Notes under the pieces: generated by a model
Told to the model about the DNA's origin: nothing
What the model saw: the letters and a program-made list of their open reading frames with translations, nothing else
Databases searched by the model: none
Shown: positions 57,695 through 64,000 of the stretch, one piece after another
Layout: every line of letters starts with the position of its first letter
Numbering within the stretch: the stretch's first letter is position 1
Translations under genes and position numbers: made by a program
DNA from: Acidobacteriota bacterium
GTDB taxonomy: Bacteria; Acidobacteriota; Vicinamibacteria; Vicinamibacterales; Fen-181
Reading direction: 5' to 3'
NCBI GenBank assembly: GCA_003170135.1
Contig: PMZR01000043.1
Location: 35,703 to 99,702, forward strand
Length of the DNA stretch: 64,000 bases

Positions 57695-59062
57695 CTACTC
57701 GACGGTCACGATCTGCGGCTCGGGAAACCCTTCCGCCTGAAGGGCCGGCGCCACGACGTCCGGATCGCCGACGATGACCGTGATCATCTCCGACGGCTGC
57801 AGGTACTGGTTTGCCACGCGCGTCACCTCGTCTTCGCTCGTCCGGTCGACGCGCGGGACGAACTGCTCGAACGAGTCGTCTGGCAGGTCGTACAGGGCCA
57901 GCTGCGCGACGGCGCGCGCCACCTGTTCCGAGGTCTCGAAACTGCGCGGGAACCCCCGCGTCAGCGACGCGCGGGCCAGCGCGACTTCCGCGGGCGTGGC
58001 CGGACGCACATCGCGGATCGCCGAGAGCTCGTTGAACGATTCGCGCACGGCGGCGGCCGTCACCTGCGTCTGCACGCTCGTCTGCAGGAGGAAGGGACCG
58101 CGCCCGCGGCGGAAGTCGAATGTCGTGCGCGCGCCGTAGGTGTAGCCCTTGGCCTCGCGCAGGTTCATGTTGATGCGGCTGACGAACTGTCCGCCGAGCA
58201 GGGCGTTGAGCACGAGCAGCGCGTGGTAATCGCGCGTCCGGCGCGCGACGCCGACCTGACCGATCCGCAGTTCCGACTGCGGCGCGCCGGGGCGCGCGAC
58301 GATCGCGACGCGCGATCCGACCACGCCGGCCACCGCGTCCGGCACCGCCGGCGCCGGTTCTCCCGCAGCGCCTGGCGCCCAGCCCGCAAACGCATCGGCG
58401 ATGGCGCCGAACAACTCGTCATGCGGCGCGTCCCCGACCGCGATGATCGTGGTGCGCCGCGGGTCGTACGCGTTCCGGTGAAACGCGCACACCTCGCCGT
58501 GGGTCATCGCGAGCAGCGAGGCCGCGGTCCCCATCGGCAGGTGCGCGTATGGGTGCGCGCCGTAGAGCAGCCGGCTGAAGGCGCGGTCCGCAAGCGACGG
58601 CGGCACGTCGCGCAGCTGCGTGAGGCGGTTGACGCGCAACTCGCGCAGGCGCATGAATTCGTGGTCGTCCAGCGCCGGGCGCGTGAGGACGTCGGCGAGC
58701 AACGCGAAGCCGCGCCCGGTGAAGCGGGACAGCATCGCGAGCGTCACGATCGTGGCATCGGCCCCGACCTCGGTGTCGAGCGACGCACCGATGCGGCCGA
58801 GCGCCTCCTGCAGGTCGAGCGCCGACCGCCCGCCCGCGCCCTCGTCCAGCATGTCACCGGTGAGGGCGGCCAGGCCCGGCCGCGCCGGCGGATCGCTGGC
58901 CGCGCCGGCCGGCACCAGCGCGATGAGCGCGATGACCGGAAGGCCGGGCTGCTGGATGGTCCAGATCCGCAGACCGTTCTGCAGCGTCTGCTTCGCGATG
59001 TCCGGGAAACGGAAATGCGGCTCCGGGCCCGGAGTCGGCAGCCGTGAACGGTCGACACTCAC
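57695..59062 (-). CDS. M16-family protein lacking the HxxEH zinc site (inactive partner)
   Basis: A 455-residue protein of the M16B fold: 'TLQNGLRIWTIQQPGLPVIA', and the second-domain part with 'NMNLREAKGYTYGARTTFDF' and 'RPGAPQSELRIGQVGVARR'. At the zinc site it has LTGDMLDEGAGG instead of HxxEH, so it should not cleave. Its ATG overlaps the stop of the active M16 gene (ATGA), matching two-subunit peptidases (one active, one substrate-binding, like mitochondrial MPP). Confidence 0.8.
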   Translation of the reverse strand: MSVDRSRLPTPGPEPHFRFPDIAKQTLQNGLRIWTIQQPGLPVIALIALVPAGAASDPPARPGLAALTGDMLDEGAGGRSALDLQEALGRIGASLDTEVGADATIVTLAMLSRFTGRGFALLADVLTRPALDDHEFMRLRELRVNRLTQLRDVPPSLADRAFSRLLYGAHPYAHLPMGTAASLLAMTHGEVCAFHRNAYDPRRTTIIAVGDAPHDELFGAIADAFAGWAPGAAGEPAPAVPDAVAGVVGSRVAIVARPGAPQSELRIGQVGVARRTRDYHALLVLNALLGGQFVSRINMNLREAKGYTYGARTTFDFRRGRGPFLLQTSVQTQVTAAAVRESFNELSAIRDVRPATPAEVALARASLTRGFPRSFETSEQVARAVAQLALYDLPDDSFEQFVPRVDRTSEDEVTRVANQYLQPSEMITVIVGDPDVVAPALQAEGFPEPQIVTVE

Positions 59063-60381
59063 GATGGCATCACCGCGGTGGAATCGGACACCGCCAGATC
59101 AGGCCGCCCGCGCGGCACCACGCTCGCAATCACGCGTCCGGCCGGATCGAGGTACCGCGCGGCGGCCGCGCGCACGCCGGTTGTCGTCGCCTCGCTGTAG
59201 CGCGCCAGGTCGCGCGCGAACCATCCGGGATCGCCCAGGAACATGCTGTAGGCGTTCAGCTGGTCGGACTTCCCGCCGAAGCCGCCCACGTTCTGCAGGC
59301 CGAAGACGAACTGCGCCTCGAACTGCACCTGGGCGCGTTCGAGCTCGTCGGTGGTAGGACCGTCGGCGACCATGCGCGCCAGTTCCTCGTCGATGGCCTG
59401 CTGCAGATCGTTCAGCGTGCGGCCGGGCGCGGCCGTCGCGATGACCTGGAAGAACCCCGCCGCCTCGCGTGAATTCTGAATCGCCGCCACCTCGGTCGCG
59501 ATGCGCCGCTCGTAGACGAGCGCACGGTAGAGGCGCGAACTCTTGCCGCAGGTCAGCACGTCCGCCAGCAGGTCCATCTCCGCATCGTCCGCGCGGAACA
59601 GGCCCGGGGTGTGCCAGGAGATGTAGAGCCGGGGCAGCTCGACGCGATCCTCGAGGAGCAGCCGCGTCTCGCCTGACAGGCGCACGGGAGCGGGATACAC
59701 GGGGGCGACCGGCGGGCCCGGCTGGATGTCGCCGAAATAGTGGTCGACGACCTCGAGTGCGCGCGCCGCATCGATGTCACCCGCGAGCGCGAGCGACGCG
59801 TTGCCCGGGTGATAGTAGGTTCCGAAAAAGTCCCGGACCTGGTCGAGCGACGTGGCGTGCAGGTCCTCGGGAACACCGATCGTCAACCAGTGGTACGGAT
59901 GGTCGGGCGGATAGAGCGACGCCTGGATCGCCATCGGCGCCAGACCATACGGCCGGTTCTCGTAGTTCTGGCGACGCTCGTTCAGCACCACGTCGCGCTG
60001 GTTCTCGAATTTCGCCTGGGTGAGGGCCGGGAGCAGGAACCCCATCCGATCCGATTCCATCCACAACGCCACCTCGACCGCGTTGGTGGGCACGACTTCC
60101 CAGTAGTTGGTGCGATCGCCGTTGGTCGATCCGTTGAGCAGGCCGCCGGCTTCCTGCAGCGGCTGGAAGAAGCCCTTGTCGTAGTGCGCCGACCCCTCGA
60201 ACATCAGGTGCTCGAACAGATGCGCGAAGCCGGTGCGCCCCGGCTGCTCGTTCTTCGAGCCCACGTGGTACCAGAGATTGACGGCCACAATCGGGCAGCG
60301 ATGGTCCTCGTGCACGATGACGTTCAGCCCGTTGTCGAGCACCCGCCTGGTGAACGCGACATCCATGCGCACGCCCTTCAT
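59059..60381 (-). CDS. M16-family zinc peptidase (active subunit)
   Basis: A 440-residue protein with the inverted zinc motif HLFEH (residues 54-58) and the third ligand region in 'LNERRQNYENRPYG'. The second half has the 'FGLQNVGGFGGKSDQLNAYS' segment. A start at the next ATG (60366) is also possible, since AAGGG sits at the right distance before it. It forms a translationally coupled pair with the inactive subunit downstream. Likely periplasmic peptide degradation, though no signal peptide is seen. Confidence 0.87.
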   Translation of the reverse strand: MKGVRMDVAFTRRVLDNGLNVIVHEDHRCPIVAVNLWYHVGSKNEQPGRTGFAHLFEHLMFEGSAHYDKGFFQPLQEAGGLLNGSTNGDRTNYWEVVPTNAVEVALWMESDRMGFLLPALTQAKFENQRDVVLNERRQNYENRPYGLAPMAIQASLYPPDHPYHWLTIGVPEDLHATSLDQVRDFFGTYYHPGNASLALAGDIDAARALEVVDHYFGDIQPGPPVAPVYPAPVRLSGETRLLLEDRVELPRLYISWHTPGLFRADDAEMDLLADVLTCGKSSRLYRALVYERRIATEVAAIQNSREAAGFFQVIATAAPGRTLNDLQQAIDEELARMVADGPTTDELERAQVQFEAQFVFGLQNVGGFGGKSDQLNAYSMFLGDPGWFARDLARYSEATTTGVRAAAARYLDPAGRVIASVVPRGRPDLAVSDSTAVMPS

Positions 60382-60506
60382 GCTCTCGCCCTGTACGTCC
60401 CTGAATCCTTGAACCTATCACAGCCGACATCGTGCCGGATCGAGTATATTGCCCCTTTGCAGACAACCGAGTCACTCGTGGAACCCGTCGGCCCGACGAC
60501 GTGGCG

Positions 60507-61730
60507 ATGAGCGCACCCGTGATCGAATCAGCCCAAGCCGAACCGCGGACCCAATGGGCGATGCTGGCCCTGCTGGCCGCCGGCGAATCGCTCGGCATGA
60601 CACTCTGGTTCTCCGCGACGGCTGCCGCGCCGGCCCTGGTCGCCCAGTTCCATCTGTCGGCGGCGGGCGCCGCGTGGTTGACGATGGCCGTGCAGGGCGG
60701 TTTCGTCGTGGGGACGCTGGGTAGCGCGCTCTTGAACCTGCCCGATCTGCTGGCCGCGAGACGGCTGTTCGCGCTTGGGTGCATCCTGGGCGCCCTCGCC
60801 ACCGCCGCGGTCACGCGCGCCGGGAGCGCGCCGGCGGCGTTCCTGCTGCGCTTCTGCACGGGCGCGGCGCTGGCGTGGGTCTATCCGACGGGCATGAAGA
60901 TGGTGGCGAGCTGGTTCGCGCGCGATCGCAGCACGGGCCTCGGCGTGCTCGTGGCGTCGCTGACGATCGGCCAGGCGTTTCCGCACCTGCTGGCGGCGCT
61001 CGCGCCCGACTCGACGTGGCAGGCGCGCATGCTCGTCAGCTCGATGCTGGCGGTGTGCGGCGGCGTGCTCGTGCTGGTGGCGTTTCGCGACGGCCCGCAC
61101 CTGCTGGCGATCGGCCGCTTCGATCCGCGCGCGGCCGCTGCGCTGTTCCGCAACGTGCGGACGCGGCTTGCGGCGTTCGGGTATCTCGGCCACATGTGGG
61201 AGCTCTACGCCATGTGGTCCTGGGCGGGCGTGTTCGCGGCCGCCAGCCTGGCGGCCGCGGGTGGCCGCGACGTCTCGCGCGCCGCGTCGGGCGCGGCGTT
61301 TCTCGCCATCGCGACCGGATCGATCGGCTGCCTGCTGGGTGGACTGCTGGCCGATCGCATCGGCCGTGCGCGGGTGGCGGGCGGCGCACTCGTCCTGAGC
61401 GGCAGCTGCGCCATACTGTCGGGGCTGGTCTATGGCCACAGCCCGACGCTGCTCTACGCGCTGCTCGCCTGCTGGGGACTGGTGGTGGTGGCCGACTCCG
61501 CGCAGTTCTCGGCGCTCATCGCCGACTACAGCCCGCGCAGCCACGTGGGCACCGCGCTGGCGGTCGAGACCTGTTGCGGCTACCTGCTGACGATGTTCTC
61601 CATCCGCCTGATGCCCACCATCGCGTCCGCGATCACCTGGCGCTGGACGTTCCTCGCGCTGGTGCCGGGACCGATCGTCGGCGCGTGGGCGATGCGCCGG
61701 CTGGCGCGAATCACCCACGCCGATCCCTAG
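60507..61730 (+). CDS. MFS transporter
   Basis: A 407-residue protein from the ATG at 60507, with ~12 helices. Early marks: 'MLALLAAGESLGMTLWFSAT' and 'AAWLTMAVQGGFVVGTLGSA'; later 'GGLLADRIGRARVAGGALVL' and 'YSPRSHVGTALAVETCCGYL'. Type: nitrate/nitrite-like or cyanate-like MFS subgroup, substrate not predictable. Ends over the M28 gene's stop by four bases (convergent). Confidence 0.83.
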   Translation: MSAPVIESAQAEPRTQWAMLALLAAGESLGMTLWFSATAAAPALVAQFHLSAAGAAWLTMAVQGGFVVGTLGSALLNLPDLLAARRLFALGCILGALATAAVTRAGSAPAAFLLRFCTGAALAWVYPTGMKMVASWFARDRSTGLGVLVASLTIGQAFPHLLAALAPDSTWQARMLVSSMLAVCGGVLVLVAFRDGPHLLAIGRFDPRAAAALFRNVRTRLAAFGYLGHMWELYAMWSWAGVFAAASLAAAGGRDVSRAASGAAFLAIATGSIGCLLGGLLADRIGRARVAGGALVLSGSCAILSGLVYGHSPTLLYALLACWGLVVVADSAQFSALIADYSPRSHVGTALAVETCCGYLLTMFSIRLMPTIASAITWRWTFLALVPGPIVGAWAMRRLARITHADP

Positions 61731-63931
61731 TTCGTCCCCGCGCCGTAGTTCACCCATCCCACGGCCTTCAGGATGTCCAGGTACGCGGCCACGCTGTCGA
61801 GCGTCACCTCGCGGCCGGATTCGCCGACGAGAGAGTTGCGGATCTTCAGCACGGATCGACGGCCGTTCACGTAGTTGACGACCGAGGTCGCCTGCTGCGG
61901 CGTGAGACCAGTCTTTTTCAGCGCGTCAGGATTCGCCTTCATGTAGGCGGCGTACTTCTCGTAGGAGTTCAGCGCGAACTCGCGACCCTTCACCGCCCCG
62001 TCCAGGCACGGCACGATCGCGTCGTACTTCTTCTGGACCGGCGTCAGCGCAGGCTCCGCGAGAGGCTTCGTCGCGCGCGTTGTCCGTGACGGCGCCGGCG
62101 AGAGTTGCGCCGCGCGCAGCCGTGCGAACCCCACGATCTGCCCCTTCAACCCCGCGCGATACAGCTCCCACTGCTGCACCTTGTTGGTCACCGCGGTCTT
62201 CGCGGCCGGCGTCGCCGTGTAGATGTCCTCGATCGACCGCAGCGCGCCGACCTCGCGGTCCACGGCGAAATCGGCGACGATGAGCGACGTCGCCATGGCC
62301 GCCTCGAGCCCCGCGGCGTTTGCGTTCTCGACCAGCGCCAGCGCCCGCGGCACGTCGCGCTCCGCGACGCGCGCGTAGCCGAATTCCGACACCGCGTCGG
62401 CAAGGGGCGAGACGACCGTGTCGGTCGCGTTCGCCGCCACCCACGCCATCGCCGCGCCGATGAAGCCGATGCGCTTCATCTCGGTCGGGTCAGCCTTGTC
62501 CGGCGTATCGGTGTCCGCGTGATACCACTGGTCGGGCCACGTGAAGAGTTCGATGCCCGGGACCCCGACCGACGGGTTGTTGAAGCAGATGTGATCGCTG
62601 CCGCCCGTCGCGCGGTGAATGAAGAACCGGAACGCATCGTCCGATCCGTTCTTTTCCATCATCGGGCGCGGGAAGTACTGCCCGCCCGGCCGCGACCGCG
62701 GGGCATCGGGCAGGTAGACGATGTCGTTGGTGCGCCAGACGTAGTTCATCACCGACTTCGCCAGGCCGTCGATGTAACACGGCAAGTGGTCGGGGCACTC
62801 GCTCATCGTCATCAGGCCGTTGTTCTTGCGCAGCCACTCGCCGACCATGTCCATGTTGATGTTCGCCGAGAGCTTGTCGCCAAAGCCCGGGTGCTCCTTG
62901 AGGAACTGGTACGTGCCGGAGATCTCGAACGGCCAGAGGAAGTAGATCGTGCGGCGCGGCTTCGGCAAATCGCCCGAGGCAATCAGCCTGTTCAGCGCCC
63001 GCAGGATTTCGAGCTGCACGACGCAGCCGCTCATGTCGTCGTTCGCGCCGCGCTTGACGATGCCTTCGAAGAGGTGCCCCGTGAAGATGACGCCCTTCGC
63101 GTCCGGCTCAGTTCCGGGAATCCAGCTGTAGACCGCCTCGAACTTGTCGGGCACGGATTCGATCCGCGTCTTCGCGCGGACGACGATCTTCTGGCCGCCC
63201 TGCACGTCTTCGAGCAGCTCCGACCACTGGCGCCACGACACCGTGAGGCCCACCTTCAGCGTCGGGTTCTTGTAGGCGCCGCTCGAGTAGACGACCTGGT
63301 CCGGATCGAGGTAGCGGTCGCGCGAGCTGAACGAGATCACGCCCTGCACGCCGGCCGCGTCGAGCAGCTTCGCCTGCGGATCGCGCACGTGATTCCACAT
63401 CAACACGAGCCGCCCCTTGAACCGGTCGCCGGACGAGGCGAGGAGCGTCTTCAACTGGTCGTCGTTGCCCGGCGGGATGTAGGCCAGTTCGCCGGTCACA
63501 TCGGCCGTGGACGATCCGGATGCGACGAGCGCCGCGTCGGCGCCGAGGCGGGCGACGAGGCGCTTGTCGGGTGAGGTCACCCACAGCTCGCCGTCCATCG
63601 GGTAATCGATCTTGCGATCGGTCGCGGACCGTTCAATCCGCGTGGTCTCGATTCCGTAGCTGCGCACGAGGTCGTAGATCTGCTGCGCCTCGTAGAACGT
63701 GCCGGTGAATTCCGCCTTGTCGCGCACCCACGGCGCGCCGGCCAGCAGCACGTCGTTGTTGAACATCATCTGGCCGGAGATCTCGTTGGCCAGCAGGTTC
63801 AACACGTCCTGCTCGAGCGGCGTCTTCGGCAGCGCGGGCGGGGCCGGCGCCTGCGCGCCGAGCACGCACGCGAAGACGAGGCAGACGGCGGCCATCGAGG
63901 CACAACGGCGGGCAGTGGTGGGCCGAGTCAC
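61727..63931 (-). CDS. Exported M28-family metallopeptidase
   Basis: A 734-residue protein with a signal peptide (AAVCLVFACVLGAQAPAPPA) and a PA-type insert (~100-260). The catalytic domain carries TGHLFEGIVKRGANDDMSGC (zinc-bridging region), WPFEISGTYQFL (general-base region), NINMDMVG and, much later, GSDHICF. The first His-x-Asp of typical M28 reads GHLFEG here, so one usual Asp is absent. It ends in a Ser/Ala- and Lys-rich domain. It probably degrades peptides in the periplasm. Confidence 0.82.
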   Translation of the reverse strand: MTRPTTARRCASMAAVCLVFACVLGAQAPAPPALPKTPLEQDVLNLLANEISGQMMFNNDVLLAGAPWVRDKAEFTGTFYEAQQIYDLVRSYGIETTRIERSATDRKIDYPMDGELWVTSPDKRLVARLGADAALVASGSSTADVTGELAYIPPGNDDQLKTLLASSGDRFKGRLVLMWNHVRDPQAKLLDAAGVQGVISFSSRDRYLDPDQVVYSSGAYKNPTLKVGLTVSWRQWSELLEDVQGGQKIVVRAKTRIESVPDKFEAVYSWIPGTEPDAKGVIFTGHLFEGIVKRGANDDMSGCVVQLEILRALNRLIASGDLPKPRRTIYFLWPFEISGTYQFLKEHPGFGDKLSANINMDMVGEWLRKNNGLMTMSECPDHLPCYIDGLAKSVMNYVWRTNDIVYLPDAPRSRPGGQYFPRPMMEKNGSDDAFRFFIHRATGGSDHICFNNPSVGVPGIELFTWPDQWYHADTDTPDKADPTEMKRIGFIGAAMAWVAANATDTVVSPLADAVSEFGYARVAERDVPRALALVENANAAGLEAAMATSLIVADFAVDREVGALRSIEDIYTATPAAKTAVTNKVQQWELYRAGLKGQIVGFARLRAAQLSPAPSRTTRATKPLAEPALTPVQKKYDAIVPCLDGAVKGREFALNSYEKYAAYMKANPDALKKTGLTPQQATSVVNYVNGRRSVLKIRNSLVGESGREVTLDSVAAYLDILKAVGWVNYGAGTN

Positions 63932-64000
63932 GGCGTTTCTCCTGGAGAGTTGTGGCGACGGGGGCGCGGATAGGCTACTACGGAGGGGTGGGAAGTGCGG

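Overview
The window holds the right-hand ~35.9 kb of an integrated temperate prophage (bases 1-35905, left end outside the window) followed by ~28 kb of host chromosome. The DNA is GC-rich throughout. The host is most likely an acidobacterium: it carries an ADOP-type duplicated permease (43523-46114) and a VWFA-type secreted protein of a kind common in Acidobacteriota. This is inference from gene families; no rRNA is present.

Prophage. Nearly all lytic genes lie on the minus strand and read from the immunity region (~26.9 kb) leftward. In that order they are: a Cro-like regulator and two small regulators; small early genes; a recombination block (putative annealing protein, SbcD, SbcC, RuvC, SF2 helicase); an early block of small proteins that includes an Acb2/Tad1-type cyclic-nucleotide sponge (anti-CBASS); a HerA-like ATPase; a replication-type protein with iteron-like repeats inside its gene; a KTSC protein; terminase; and a Mu-type head module (portal fused to MuF, protease/scaffold, decoration protein, major capsid protein, connector). 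Tail genes must lie left of base 1. Translational overlaps (ATGA/GTGA) run through much of the early operon. On the plus strand are the CI-like repressor (27032) and a cargo region (27.7-34.5 kb): secreted and membrane proteins, a DNA methyltransferase fused to a nuclease-like domain, a CheY-like protein with Glu at the phospho-acceptor position, a DUF6680 membrane protein and a YfbU protein. The region ends in a tyrosine integrase and an attR that begins in the anticodon loop of a tRNA-Leu(GAG) 3' half.

Chromosome (36-64 kb). It carries a VWA protein and an exported protein, FtsH, a stress cluster (CsbD, a small membrane protein, a DksA/TraR-type protein) around a large inverted-repeat divergent control region, the ADOP permease, an orphan intergenic transcription unit candidate (sigma-54-like promoter to terminator), an APC permease with a soluble Usp-like tail, a NamZ-type muramidase, DinB, LOG, MFS, MscS, an O-methyltransferase, an amidase, a paired active/inactive M16 peptidase, a second MFS and an M28 peptidase.

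A degenerate 7-bp tandem repeat (GTGCNNN and related units) recurs in intergenic DNA of both host and prophage, and a different 7-bp repeat sits inside the prophage sbcC gene.
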